DNA of 64,000 nucleotides, taken from NCBI GenBank assembly GCA_020638465.1, contig JACKIM010000001.1, forward strand, positions 1,083,501 to 1,147,500, given 5' to 3'. Each line of letters opens with the position of its first letter. Within the stretch, counting starts at the first letter, position 1. This document shows positions 30,773 to 39,458 of this stretch, piece after piece. The notes under the pieces were generated by a model. That model saw nothing but the letters and a program-made list of their open reading frames with translations. It was not told the origin of the DNA and ran no database searches. A program made the translations under genes and the position numbers. Source of the stretch: Geminicoccaceae bacterium (GTDB lineage Bacteria; Pseudomonadota; Alphaproteobacteria; Geminicoccales; Geminicoccaceae).

Positions 30773-31678
30773 ATGAACCCGCTCGCCCTTTCCGGTCCGT
30801 TGACCGAGCCCGGCGCCTACCGGATGCCCGCCGCCGAATACCATGCCGATCCGGCGCCGCGTCCCTCGCTGTCCTCGTCGCTGGCCTCGATCCTGCTGGA
30901 GCGCTCGCCGGCCCATGCCGCCGCGAGGCATCCGCGCCTCACCGATCCTGTGGCGTTCGAGACCACCAAAAACATGGATTTCGGTTCGGCGATGCACGAG
31001 CTGCTGCTGGGCGGCGAGGTGCGGGTGGTGACGGTCAATGCGCCGGACTGGCGCACCAGGGCGGCACGGGCGAGCCGGGAGGAGATCAGGAAAGCCTGCG
31101 GCATCCCGGTGCTGGCGGGCGACTGGCCGCGCATGGCGCGGATGCTGGCCGCCGCCCGCGAGCAGCTGGCCCGTGCGGGCATGGCCTGGGCGTTTTCGCC
31201 GGCGCGCGGCATTTCCGAGGTCTCGGCCTTCTGGCAGGAGGAGGCGGCGGGCGCGCCGATCTGGGGCCGCGCCCGGTTCGACTGGATCGACCCGGAGGCC
31301 GGGCTGATCCTCGATTACAAGACGACCTCGATGCCGCTGTCGATGTGGAAGCGGCGGGCGCTGATGGAGCTTCCGGGCCGGGTGCAGCCGGCATGGTACC
31401 GGCGTGCGGCCGGGCGGCTGGGGGTGAAGCGGCCGCGCTTTGCCTTCGTCGTGCAGGAAACGGTCGAACCGTTCGGACTGATGGTCTTCGAGCCCGGCCC
31501 GCGCCTGCTCGAACGCGGCCGCGCGGACATCGATCACGCGGCGGCGAGCTGGTCGCGATGTCTCGGCCGGGGCGAATGGCCCGGCTACCCGGCGAAGGTC
31601 GAGACGATGGAGCCGCCGGCACCGCGCAAGCGGAGCAATCCGTTGCGCAAGGGGCGGCGCTGGGCCAAAAGCCGATGA
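30773..31678 (+). CDS. PD-(D/E)XK exonuclease-like protein (RecE/DUF3799-like)
   Basis: This 301-residue protein starts with the repeated MNPLALSGP and then has the pattern of phage RecE/exonuclease VIII-like nucleases. It includes RPSLSSSLASILLERSPAHA, FGSAMHELLLGG with the conserved His, EVSAFWQEE, and the catalytic core GRARFDWIDPEAGLILDYKT, in which the Asp and the Asp-Tyr-Lys supply the PD-(D/E)XK residues. A basic C-terminus follows. It should resect DNA ends for recombination or replication. No single-strand annealing partner was recognised nearby. The next gene overlaps its stop. Confidence 0.75.
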   Translation: MNPLALSGPLTEPGAYRMPAAEYHADPAPRPSLSSSLASILLERSPAHAAARHPRLTDPVAFETTKNMDFGSAMHELLLGGEVRVVTVNAPDWRTRAARASREEIRKACGIPVLAGDWPRMARMLAAAREQLARAGMAWAFSPARGISEVSAFWQEEAAGAPIWGRARFDWIDPEAGLILDYKTTSMPLSMWKRRALMELPGRVQPAWYRRAAGRLGVKRPRFAFVVQETVEPFGLMVFEPGPRLLERGRADIDHAAASWSRCLGRGEWPGYPAKVETMEPPAPRKRSNPLRKGRRWAKSR

Positions 31679-31911
31679 ATGATGTACCGAACTGCCTGAG
31701 CGGCGGCTTGCCGACCGTGACGCCGCAAAAACTGTTCGAGCTGATCGACGACTGCAAGCGGCGGGCGGCCATCCGCGGCCGCCTCCTCGGCCAGCCGAAC
31801 GAGTGGGAATATCTGCAGGCCGCACTGGAGGAACTGCACCTGGCCCGCATTCAGGTCGGGCGGCTGGAACGGCACCTGCGGGCTTCCGCCCGCGATGCGA
31901 AGGCCGCATGA
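31675..31911 (+). CDS. Small early phage protein, coiled helical
   Basis: This 78-residue protein overlaps the nuclease stop (ATGA) and the next start (ATGA), so it is translated in the same coupled set. It has VTPQKLFELIDDCKRRAAIR and a long helix ALEELHLARIQVGRLERHLR. No family recognised. Small helical proteins beside RecE-like nucleases can be partners or inhibitors of host enzymes, but this is inference. Confidence 0.55.
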   Translation: MNDVPNCLSGGLPTVTPQKLFELIDDCKRRAAIRGRLLGQPNEWEYLQAALEELHLARIQVGRLERHLRASARDAKAA

Positions 31912-32144
31912 GCGCCAGCCCGTTCGGCGGACTGCCGTATTTCCGCAAGCTGTCGACCGGCTTCGGCCACCACCTCGTCGTGCGGATGCACGCCAGCGGA
32001 ACGCTGCTCGTCGAGCATGGCGAGGAGATCGTCGGCTCGTTCACCGCCGTCGGCTGGTGCCAGCTCGACCGCCGCGAAGCCGCCGAACTCGCCCGCTGCC
32101 TGCTCGACTATCTCGCACTGCCGGAGGGGGATCATGATGGATGA
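31908..32144 (+). CDS. Small early phage protein
   Basis: This 78-residue protein begins SASPFGGLPYFRKLSTGFG and has beta-type segments (HHLVVRMHASGTLLVEHGEE; VGSFTAVGWCQLDRREA) and a short closing helix. The frame overlaps the genes on both sides by four and eleven bases, supporting translation. No family recognised. Confidence 0.5.
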   Translation: MSASPFGGLPYFRKLSTGFGHHLVVRMHASGTLLVEHGEEIVGSFTAVGWCQLDRREAAELARCLLDYLALPEGDHDG

Positions 32145-32469
32145 CGAACTCGACCTCGCCCGGGGGCTCGCCGATCCGGTCATCGCCGAACGTGCGGAGA
32201 TGCTCGCGCTAAGCCTGATGGCCTACAGCGAACGCACGCTCGGGGAAAACGGCTGGTGCGGCCGTGGCGAGCGGCTGGTCCTGCTGGCCGCATTCTCCCG
32301 CTGTTTCGCCGGACTCTATGCCCTGCTTGCCTTCGATCATGGCGAACCGCCGGTATTGGCGGGCATCGCGGCCATGAAAAACACCGCGACCATTGCCGCA
32401 CTGACCGAACAGCTCTGCGAAAACGCCTACCGCTGGCAGGCCGAGCGCAACGGGGCGAAGCTCCAATGA
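32134..32469 (+). CDS. Helical early phage protein
   Basis: This 111-residue protein follows a strong GGAGGGGG site and starts at one of two adjacent ATGs (32134 or 32137). It is helical throughout, with VIAERAEMLALSLMAYSERT, RLVLLAAFSRCFAGLYALLA and a C-terminal charged helix. The stop overlaps the excisionase start (ATGA). No family recognised. Confidence 0.5.
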   Translation: MMDDELDLARGLADPVIAERAEMLALSLMAYSERTLGENGWCGRGERLVLLAAFSRCFAGLYALLAFDHGEPPVLAGIAAMKNTATIAALTEQLCENAYRWQAERNGAKLQ

Positions 32470-32744
32470 GCGACCGGCAAGCCTATGGCGAGGTGCAGGT
32501 CGCCGACATGTTCGGACTGACCGAGTTCCGGGACTTCGAAAGAGCGGTGAAAAGCGGCTTCATTCCCAAGCCGGATTTCGTGCTCGATGGCGGCAAGCGC
32601 CGATGGACGAACGCGAGCCTCGATCCGCTGTTGTCGAAGGACCGCGAGATGGTTGAATCGGCGGTACGGCAGAAGAATATCGAAAACAGAGTCCTATCCG
32701 GTGAAAACGCCCCACCTCCGCGTCCGAAAAAACAGCGACGGTAG
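32466..32744 (+). CDS. xis: Excisionase-like (Xis/AlpA-type) protein
   Basis: This 92-residue basic protein has a winged-helix pattern of excisionases: QAYGEVQVADMFGLTEFRDF, a second helix ERAVKSGFIPKPDFV, then the wing GGKRRWTNASLDPLL. It overlaps the integrase start by 44 bases in another frame, so it is co-expressed with integrase. Such proteins bend the attachment site and bias recombination to excision. Family match is by pattern and position. Confidence 0.7.
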   Translation: MSDRQAYGEVQVADMFGLTEFRDFERAVKSGFIPKPDFVLDGGKRRWTNASLDPLLSKDREMVESAVRQKNIENRVLSGENAPPPRPKKQRR

Positions 32745-33747
32745 CGCCCGCTACTACTGGGAGCCGTCGAAGAGCGTCGTCGAGATGGGTTTCCGTATGG
32801 TCCGCCTGTCGGACGAGAAGGCGCGGGCCATCCTCGAGGCGAAGGAACGCAACCTCGAGGTCGACGAATACCGGCACAGGATGGCGCGCGGCATGTTCGA
32901 CGGCGCCAGGGCCGGCACCATCCGCGCGCTGATCGGCATGTACAAGGGGCATGACGACTATCTCCTGCTGGCGGAGGCGACGCGGCGCGACTATGCGAGC
33001 CGGCTGGAACTGATCGCGAAGAAGCTCGGCGACGCGCGGGTAGCGGATATCAATCCGTCGATCGTGCAGGCGCTCAAGCGGGCATTCTCGGCAACACCCT
33101 CGCAGGCGAACCATGTCTGCCGCGTGTTCCGGCTGCTGCTGAGCTTCGCCCGCCGGCAGGGCATGATCAGGGACAATCCGGCGATGGCGTTCCGCCAGTA
33201 CAGGGAGCCGCCCCGGAGATCGGTCTGGAAACATGACGAGGAACAGCGTTTCCTCGATGTCTGCGGGCCGGAACTGGCGCTGGTCTACATGCTGGCGATC
33301 AACACCGCGCAGCGCCAGGGCGACATCCTGCGTCTGCCCTGGTCGGCCTGCCGCGACGGGCTGATCCTGCTCAGGCAGGAAAAGACCGGCGCCGAAGTCC
33401 ATATCCCGGTCACGGCCCGGCTTGGCCGGCTGCTGGCAGGAACGCCGCGTGTGTCGCCGGTGATCTGCACCCGCAACGGCCGTCCGTGGCGGGCCGATCA
33501 CTTCCGCCACATGTTCAAGGCGGCGATGGTCAGGGCACGGGTCGAGGGCCGCACCTTCCACGATCTGCGGCGCACGGCCGTTGTCCGTCTTGCCGAAGCG
33601 GGCTGTACGGTTCCCGAAATCGCCAGTCTCACCGGGCACCGGATCGACCGTACCGAGAAGATCATCGAGACCTACCTGCCGCGCAGCCGCCGGCTGGCGC
33701 AAACGGCCATCACCAAGCTCGAACTCTGGCGGCCTGAACAGGAATAG
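32701..33747 (+). CDS. int: Tyrosine-family phage integrase
   Basis: This 348-residue protein carries the tyrosine-recombinase residues in order: first Arg in AQRQGDILRLPW near residue 206, Lys in RQEKTGAEVHIP near 225, His-x-x-Arg in FHDLRRTAVV near 287, His in SLTGHRIDRTEK near 312, and the nucleophile Tyr in IIETYLPRS near 325. An N-terminal arm-binding domain and a core-binding domain precede them. I placed the start at GTG 32701. It integrates and, with the excisionase, excises the phage. The attachment site should lie between here and the bacterial gene at 34.1 kb. Confidence 0.9.
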   Translation: MKTPHLRVRKNSDGSARYYWEPSKSVVEMGFRMVRLSDEKARAILEAKERNLEVDEYRHRMARGMFDGARAGTIRALIGMYKGHDDYLLLAEATRRDYASRLELIAKKLGDARVADINPSIVQALKRAFSATPSQANHVCRVFRLLLSFARRQGMIRDNPAMAFRQYREPPRRSVWKHDEEQRFLDVCGPELALVYMLAINTAQRQGDILRLPWSACRDGLILLRQEKTGAEVHIPVTARLGRLLAGTPRVSPVICTRNGRPWRADHFRHMFKAAMVRARVEGRTFHDLRRTAVVRLAEAGCTVPEIASLTGHRIDRTEKIIETYLPRSRRLAQTAITKLELWRPEQE

Positions 33748-34134
33748 GCCGGCTTGTTTGACCGGCATTTGACACCCACTGCCGCGCCTTTCGCGCCACA
33801 CGAACCCGAAATCATCAATCTGCGAGACACGAACCGGCGACGGTCGCCAACGGGCCGGCGGCTGGCATTCGTCCGGGCCGTTCGGGGTGAAAAATCCGCG
33901 GATCGATGAACGTCTGAACGGTTTTGTTGAACGCGAGTCAATTCAACCGACAGGAAGTCAACAAAATCAATGGGTTGAAGCAGGTTCGGAAGCAAAAAAT
34001 CGACCGCCGCGGATGACAGGTCCCCGGGCCCCTGGTGCCGGGCATGGCCCATGACGGCATGAAAGGCCGTCATGGGCCGCTCCGATTCTCCGATCCCGGC
34101 CGGCCGGAGCCGGCCGGAGCCGGCCGGGAGGTTG
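33748..34134. other. Likely phage right end and attachment region
   Basis: No gene is seen in these 387 bases. GTTGAA hexamers occur at 33926-33931 and 33974-33979 and inverted (TTCAAC) at 33942-33947. A nine-base inverted repeat (TTTTGTTGA at 33922-33930, TCAACAAAA at 33958-33966) overlaps them. Clustered repeats 3' of an integrase gene are typical arm-type sites. The composition shifts here from phage to bacterial sequence. No tRNA gene is present, and the other attachment site is outside the window, so the core cannot be defined. A 10-base repeat (CGGCCGGAGC, three copies) lies at 34101-34130. Confidence 0.5.
34046..34078. terminator. Perfect 13-base hairpin at the phage-chromosome junction
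   Basis: Arms GGCCCATGACGGC (34046-34058) and GCCGTCATGGGCC (34066-34078) with a seven-base loop form a stable stem. It lies between the ends of the rightward integrase gene and the leftward vWA gene, so it could end transcription from either side. No long T run follows, so it may act as a bidirectional factor-assisted terminator. Confidence 0.6.
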
Positions 34135-35856
34135 TCACGCGATCACATAGAAATCGCCGGAATCGGTCAGCGACTGGATCATGGGCTCGGTCGAGGCGGT
34201 ACTGCCTGCCGCCCCGCTGCCGGCGATCTGAGTCGAAATGGCGAGATCGAACTGATCGCCGCTGTCCGTCGTCAAGACTGCGTCGATGTCGACATCGTTG
34301 ATGGCGTTCGGGTCGAGCCCGGTCAGTGTCACCGGCCCGAACTTCGGTCCCGTCGGCGAATCAGTGAATGCCGAGCTGTCGAGGGTCGTCTGGACGACAC
34401 CGTTGACACTGATGTCTACAGAAACGATGTCGCTGATGTTGATGGAAGAGCTACTGAGACCGGCCGAAAGTTGGGAGAGATCGGTAATGATCTCGGCACC
34501 GCCCGTATTATCCATGGCATCGAGAGCTGTTTGATCGGTACCCGATCCAACTCCGAAAACATTGACCAACGCATTGATACCATTGGGATCTTGAAGATGG
34601 TTAATAGCATTGACAACAGAAGAGCTAGACGTCGAAGCATAACCATCAGAGGCGAAAAAAACCACATTGGTCGCCGTATCGACGTCGGGCTGATTTTCAA
34701 AATACTCTGCCGCTCTGACTAATGGAGAATAAAATGATGTTCCTCCGCCATCAGATAGGGAGTTTATTGCCGATACAGCATCAAAAATACCGTCACTATC
34801 TGCGTCGCCTCCAAGTTTTGTATCTGATAAAATTCTTGAAGAGGTCGCAAACGGTATCACGGCAAGATCGGATCCGGACAATCCATTGTCAATGAGTTGT
34901 TGGTTTAATTCGATAAATGCCAGTTTTTCCGCATCAAGGACTGTATCGCTCGAACCATCATTGTCGAGGTCAAGTATGTTATATTGGTCATCAACGGCGT
35001 AACTCCCAGTGCTACCCGAGACATCTATAACATAGGCTATATTGAAATTACTGGCGAGGAAACCGGATAACGAGAGCGACCCCGAAAGCTCGGCAGTATC
35101 ATCGCTGGTAGAGGACTCGGTGGTGATCTGGACGGCCACCTCCTGGCCGTCGGGCAAGGTGACCGGCGTCGAGTCGACGGTCTGGGTCGTGTCGTCCGGC
35201 GTTGTCGGTGTGACTGGCGTTGGCGGCGTAACGGTCGAGTCATCCTCGATGGTCACGTCGATGACGGCGTCGTTGAAATCGCCGTCATAGTTGCGGGCGG
35301 TGGCGGCGAGGTCCTCGAAGGCGACGAGGGTGGAGCCGTCGCTGTCCGCTGCGGAGACGGCGTGTTGCGTGCCGTCGGCGTTGAGCCCGGCATTGGTGTG
35401 GAAGACGGGTGCGGTGATTTCGGTGCGGGTGCCGTCATCGGCGATGTGATAGAGCACCGGCGGGCTGGAATCGCCGGTATTGGCCGATCCGCCGCTGCCG
35501 TCCTCGAAGGCGAGGCTGCCCGTGGACAGGTCGACGCCGAGGCTGGCGCCATCCTGGATCATGAACAGGCCGATGGTCGTGCCGGAGGCGAAGGTGCCGA
35601 GATCGACGCTGTCGCCCGCGGTCAGCGGCCCGCCACCACGGTCCTCGCCATCGAGCGATTCGAACACCATCTTGGCCGGGCCGATGGTGCCGTCGCTGCC
35701 GATCTCGTAATATCCGAGTGAGTTCAGATAGCCCGCGTCTTCCTCGACAAAGGAAATGCTGATCTTCTGGCCGGCCGATGCGGTGAGATCGGCCGACGAG
35801 ACACCGTTCACGAGCGACGAGTCGAGGGCGGTCTTCTCGTTAAGATTCGGTAACAT
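34135..35856 (-). CDS. Secreted-type protein with DUF4114 and von Willebrand A domains
   Basis: This 573-residue acidic protein has no classical signal peptide. Residues about 90-205 resemble DUF4114 (VLYHIADDGTRTEITAP, and YDGDFNDAVIDVTIEDD at the end). A proline/threonine linker with TPPTPVTPTTPDDTTQT follows. Residues about 275-480 form a von Willebrand A domain with the MIDAS motif DVSGSTGS near 282 and SDGGGTSFYSPL downstream. The acidic Gly/Asp-rich tail resembles type I secretion cargo. The vWA part is clearly more AT-rich than its neighbours, which suggests acquisition by transfer. The function is probably adhesion or surface binding. Confidence 0.75.
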   Translation of the reverse strand: MLPNLNEKTALDSSLVNGVSSADLTASAGQKISISFVEEDAGYLNSLGYYEIGSDGTIGPAKMVFESLDGEDRGGGPLTAGDSVDLGTFASGTTIGLFMIQDGASLGVDLSTGSLAFEDGSGGSANTGDSSPPVLYHIADDGTRTEITAPVFHTNAGLNADGTQHAVSAADSDGSTLVAFEDLAATARNYDGDFNDAVIDVTIEDDSTVTPPTPVTPTTPDDTTQTVDSTPVTLPDGQEVAVQITTESSTSDDTAELSGSLSLSGFLASNFNIAYVIDVSGSTGSYAVDDQYNILDLDNDGSSDTVLDAEKLAFIELNQQLIDNGLSGSDLAVIPFATSSRILSDTKLGGDADSDGIFDAVSAINSLSDGGGTSFYSPLVRAAEYFENQPDVDTATNVVFFASDGYASTSSSSVVNAINHLQDPNGINALVNVFGVGSGTDQTALDAMDNTGGAEIITDLSQLSAGLSSSSINISDIVSVDISVNGVVQTTLDSSAFTDSPTGPKFGPVTLTGLDPNAINDVDIDAVLTTDSGDQFDLAISTQIAGSGAAGSTASTEPMIQSLTDSGDFYVIA

Positions 35857-35981
35857 GTGTCCATCCCCTAGTTATTATCGTTGGAATATGTACCAACCCG
35901 TATCTTGCTAGACAAAGTCGGTGCAGATTTCTCCCCCAGGATGAAGTAATTGATTTGGGAGATGAAGAATGATATGATCAC

Positions 35982-36578
35982 TCAATTGTTGGGTGGAATG
36001 ATTTCGTTTGGAAGTAAAAGATGGGCGCGCACGACTTTCGCGGTCAGTTGGGCTTGCGAACCGACACCGGTCTTGACATAGATGTGCTTGAGATGGGTAC
36101 GGACGGTTCCGACCCGGATTCCCATTTCGTGGGCGGTTTCCTCGGCGGACCGGCCGGATGCGATCCGGCAGGCGATGTCCGTTTCGGTCGGGGTCAGCCC
36201 CAGCCAGTGACGCAAGTGGGGGGACGGGGGAATGGATCCGGCTTCCGCCGGAGCGATGATGAGGCCGGCCATGTCGCGATGACCTTCCGGATGGCTCCGG
36301 ACCAGTGCCAGCAGGGTCCGGTTCATGCCGGAGTGGCCGAGCGAGAGATATTCGCAGCGGGGAGATCGGTTCCCGATCGCCGACCGGACGGTTGCCCGGA
36401 GTTGTCGCTGCTCGCTGGATGAATGGCAGGTGAGGCGTTCGTCGACGGACCGGATGACATCGCCCTGATCGATGATGGTGAGTGCGGCAGAGTTGGTATG
36501 GATAATCCGCAAATCACCATCGACAAAGGCTATCCCGATATTGAAAATTTCAAGAAAATTCAAAGAGATGCTTGACAT
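35982..36578 (-). CDS. LuxR-type transcription regulator
   Basis: This 198-residue protein has a PAS-like N-terminal half (LEIFNIGIAFVDGDLRIIHT, then NSAALTIIDQGD) and a C-terminal LuxR helix-turn-helix at about residues 128-185 (WLGLTPTETDIACRIASGR, then GTVRTHLKHIYVKTGVGSQ). It lacks a phospho-receiver domain. It is divergent from the transporter operon that starts at 36850, and a consensus-like promoter for that operon overlaps its own start. It is a candidate regulator of the operon or of the neighbouring vWA gene. Confidence 0.8.
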   Translation of the reverse strand: MSSISLNFLEIFNIGIAFVDGDLRIIHTNSAALTIIDQGDVIRSVDERLTCHSSSEQRQLRATVRSAIGNRSPRCEYLSLGHSGMNRTLLALVRSHPEGHRDMAGLIIAPAEAGSIPPSPHLRHWLGLTPTETDIACRIASGRSAEETAHEMGIRVGTVRTHLKHIYVKTGVGSQAQLTAKVVRAHLLLPNEIIPPNN

Positions 36579-36602
36579 TTCGCGTCAACTTTTACTTATA
36601 AT
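36572..36602 (+). promoter_or_regulatory. Consensus-like sigma-70 promoter before the transporter operon
   Basis: A perfect -35 TTGACA at 36572-36577 and a perfect -10 TATAAT at 36597-36602 are present, with a 19-base spacer that is longer than the usual 17. They point toward the transporter operon, leaving a leader of about 240 bases. The -35 overlaps the start codon of the divergent LuxR gene. The surrounding DNA is AT-rich. Confidence 0.5.
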
Positions 36603-36849
36603 CAAGTGAATATTCCATTATAGGAAATATCAATCTTAGACAAGTAAATCAAATGTTACCGAAATTGATTTGAGTGGATTTTTCGATAACTGTTCTACCC
36701 GGAAATGATTTTTGTGCGTCTGCGCCGGGTGCCCCGGACCGGTTTCGGCGCTCCTGCCTATTTGGCCTTGTTTGACCGTATCGGGTGGGTCAAACTCCCC
36801 CCCACAAGCCTGCAGGCACAGGCAGGGAATGAAATCAGGGAGTTGTTCC

Positions 36850-38424
36850 ATGCGCGCCAAGTTTTCAGCGGCGACGGCCATTCTTGCGGCGATGACGGCA
36901 GCCGCATCGGCAGAGGACCTGACGATAGGTCTCGCCGCCGAGCCCAGTTCGATGGATCCGCACTACCACAATGTCGGTCCGAACAATGCCCTGACGCTGC
37001 ATGTCTTCGACAGGCTGGTCGACCAGGACAACAACCAGAAGCTCGTGCCCGGCCTGGCGGTGTCGTGGAAGCCGATCGACGACCTAACTTGGGAATTCAG
37101 GCTGCGCGAGGGCGTGAAGTTCCACGACGGGACCGACTTCAACGCCGATGACGTGGTGTTCACCTTCGAGCGCGCTCCCAATGTGCCGAATTCACCGGCG
37201 AGCTTCGGTACTTACGCCAAGGGCAAGACGGTGGAGAAGGTCGACGACTACACCATCCACATCAGGACGGACGAACCCTATCCGCTGATGGCCAACGACG
37301 TGTCGACCATCCGCATCATTTCCGACTCGATCAGGGACATTGCCCAGACGGAGAAGTTCAATTCCGGTGAAGCGGCCATTGGCACCGGACCGTTCAAATA
37401 CAGCGAATATGTGCCTGGCGATCACATCACCTTTGTCAGGAATGACGACTACTGGGGCGAAAAGCCCATCTGGGACAAGGTGACCTTCAAGCCGATCAAG
37501 GCGGGGCCGGCCCGCGTGGCGGCCCTGATGGCCGGCGACGTCGACGTGGTTTCCGAGGTGCCCACCACTGACATCGAGACCCTGAAGTCCAATGGCGATG
37601 TCGTGCTGTCGCAGGGAATATCGAACCGCGTGATCTATCTCCACCTGGATCACAAGCGGGACAATTCGCCATTCGTCAGGGCGAAGGATGGTGGTGAGAT
37701 AAAGAACCCACTCAAGGATCTTCGCGTCCGGCAGGCGATTTCCAAGGCGATCAATCGCGACGCGATCGTCGAGCGGGTCATGGAAGGCGTGGCGCGACCG
37801 GCCGGCCAGCTCCTGCCGCAGGGCTTCTTCGGGGTCAGCGACAAGCTGTCGCCCGTTCCCTACGATCCCGACGGAGCGAAGGCGCTGCTTGAGGAGGCCG
37901 GCCATGGCGACGGTTTCTCGATGACCATCCACGGGCCCAACGGCCGCTACATCAACGATTCCAAGATCGCCGAGGCGATCGGCCAGATGCTCACGCGCGT
38001 CGGCATCGACATGAGCGTGGAAACGATACCGCCTGCCGTCTTCTTCAAGCGCGCGTCGAGCGGCGCTCCCGATGGCGAACCCGAATTTTCGTTCATCCTC
38101 GTCGGCTGGGGAGCCGGTACCGGTGAGGCATCCTCACCGCTCAAGGCGCTGATCCATACCTACGACAAGGACAAGGGGTATGGTGCGACCAATCGTGGCC
38201 GTTACTCCAATGCCGATGTCGATGCGCTGATCGAGGAGGCGCTGGCCACGGTGGATGACGACAGGCGCGCGGAGGTCCTTGCCGACGCCACGGAAATGGC
38301 GATCAACGATGTCGCCATCATTCCGCTGCACTATCAGGTCAACACCTGGGGCAGCCGGGCCGGACTCGCCTACGAGCCGCGCACCGACGAGTACACACTG
38401 GCGGTGAACGTGGTGAAACAGTAG
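36850..38424 (+). CDS. Dipeptide/oligopeptide ABC transporter substrate-binding protein
   Basis: This 524-residue protein is a periplasmic solute-binding protein of the DppA/OppA (SBP_bac_5) family. A signal peptide spans residues 1-21 (AILAAMTAAASA before ED). Family features follow: LAAEPSSMDPHYHNVGPNN, FDRLVDQDNNQKLVPGLAV, then WEFRLREGVKFHDGTDFNA. An AGGGAG ribosome site is eight bases from the ATG. It heads an operon with two permeases and two ATPases and then D-glutamate-related enzymes, so the ligand may be D-glutamyl peptides or related compounds; the ligand is inferred. Confidence 0.85.
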   Translation: MRAKFSAATAILAAMTAAASAEDLTIGLAAEPSSMDPHYHNVGPNNALTLHVFDRLVDQDNNQKLVPGLAVSWKPIDDLTWEFRLREGVKFHDGTDFNADDVVFTFERAPNVPNSPASFGTYAKGKTVEKVDDYTIHIRTDEPYPLMANDVSTIRIISDSIRDIAQTEKFNSGEAAIGTGPFKYSEYVPGDHITFVRNDDYWGEKPIWDKVTFKPIKAGPARVAALMAGDVDVVSEVPTTDIETLKSNGDVVLSQGISNRVIYLHLDHKRDNSPFVRAKDGGEIKNPLKDLRVRQAISKAINRDAIVERVMEGVARPAGQLLPQGFFGVSDKLSPVPYDPDGAKALLEEAGHGDGFSMTIHGPNGRYINDSKIAEAIGQMLTRVGIDMSVETIPPAVFFKRASSGAPDGEPEFSFILVGWGAGTGEASSPLKALIHTYDKDKGYGATNRGRYSNADVDALIEEALATVDDDRRAEVLADATEMAINDVAIIPLHYQVNTWGSRAGLAYEPRTDEYTLAVNVVKQ

Positions 38425-38480
38425 TCGATGGGCGCTCCGTTCGTGATCGCGATCCCTGATGGCGGGCGGAGCTGACGCCG

Positions 38481-39458
38481 ATGTCGGTATTCATCATCCG
38501 CCGTTTGCTGCAGAGCGCTGTCGTCGTCCTCGTGATGGCGGTGATCGTCTTCTTCGGGGTGTCCGTGATCGGCAATCCGGTCGATATCTTCATTTCGCCG
38601 GACATGGACCAGCAGGACATCGCCGAGGTGACGCGCGCGCTGGGGCTCGACCTGCCGCTCTGGCAGCAGTTCCTCATCTTCCTCAAGGGACTGGCCCAGG
38701 GCGACTGGGGCAAGAGCTTCGTCTTTGGCGAGCCGGCGCTGGGATTGATCCTCCAGCGCATGCCGGCCACCATGGAGCTCGCGTTTTCCGCCCTGTTCAT
38801 GGCCATTGTCATCGGCCTTCCCCTCGGCCTCTACGCCGGTCTCAAGCCTGAAAGGCGGGTGTCGCAGATCATCATGGCGGGGTCGATTCTCGGCTTCTCC
38901 CTGCCGACCTTCTGGGTCGGCATCATGATCATCATGGTCTTTTCGGTGATGCTGGGCTGGCTGCCGTCGACGGGACGTGGCGAGACGGCCGATCTCTTCG
39001 GGATACCCGTGAGTTTTCTCACGCTCGACGGGCTGAGGCATCTGCTCCTGCCGGCCTTCAACCTGGCGCTGCTGAAGATCTCGCTGGTGATCCGGCTGAC
39101 ACGCGCGGGAACCCGCGAGGCCATGCTTCAGGATTATGTCAAATTTGCCCAAGCCAAGGGGCTGACCCAAAGTCGCATCGTTTTTGTTCACATCCTGAAG
39201 AATATCCTTATTCCCGTAATAACAGTGCTCGGTCTCGAATTCGGTTCGCTCATCGCCTTTTCCGTGGTCACCGAGACCATCTTCGCCTGGCCGGGCATGG
39301 GCAGGCTCCTGATCCAGTCGATCCAGCAGCTCGACCGTCCGGTGATCGTCGCCTATCTGATGATGATCGTCGGCCTGTTCGTCGTCATCAACCTCGTGGT
39401 CGACGTGATCTATTCACTGCTCGATCCCCGGGTACGGTTGCGGGATGCCGGCTCATGA
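38481..39458 (+). CDS. ABC transporter permease, DppB-like
   Basis: This 325-residue inner-membrane protein has six predicted membrane spans and the DppB/OppB pattern: an N-terminal span (SVFIIRRLLQSAVVVLVMAV), the loop FLKGLAQGDWGKSFVFGEPA, and the EAA-like cytoplasmic loop (TREAMLQDYVKFAQAKGL) that contacts the ATPases. Family length is about 300-340. The gene lies 56 bases after the binding-protein gene and overlaps the next permease by four bases. Confidence 0.9.
   Translation: MSVFIIRRLLQSAVVVLVMAVIVFFGVSVIGNPVDIFISPDMDQQDIAEVTRALGLDLPLWQQFLIFLKGLAQGDWGKSFVFGEPALGLILQRMPATMELAFSALFMAIVIGLPLGLYAGLKPERRVSQIIMAGSILGFSLPTFWVGIMIIMVFSVMLGWLPSTGRGETADLFGIPVSFLTLDGLRHLLLPAFNLALLKISLVIRLTRAGTREAMLQDYVKFAQAKGLTQSRIVFVHILKNILIPVITVLGLEFGSLIAFSVVTETIFAWPGMGRLLIQSIQQLDRPVIVAYLMMIVGLFVVINLVVDVIYSLLDPRVRLRDAGS

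Larger units (their letters stand above)
29597..30799 (+). repeat. Three copies of a 32-base translation-start repeat
   Basis: Copies lie at 29597-29628, 30231-30262 and 30768-30799. Each starts CGCCC just before an ATG, runs through codons for MNPLALSGP and varies only at one third-position base (C or T). The flanking upstream and downstream bases are unrelated, except that each has its own purine-rich ribosome site. The entry spans the outermost copies. Confidence 0.9.

Noticed and set aside
33748..34134. Possible tRNA gene at the integrase end
   Set aside because: No cloverleaf or CCA-type 3' end could be found by eye; integration target remains unknown.
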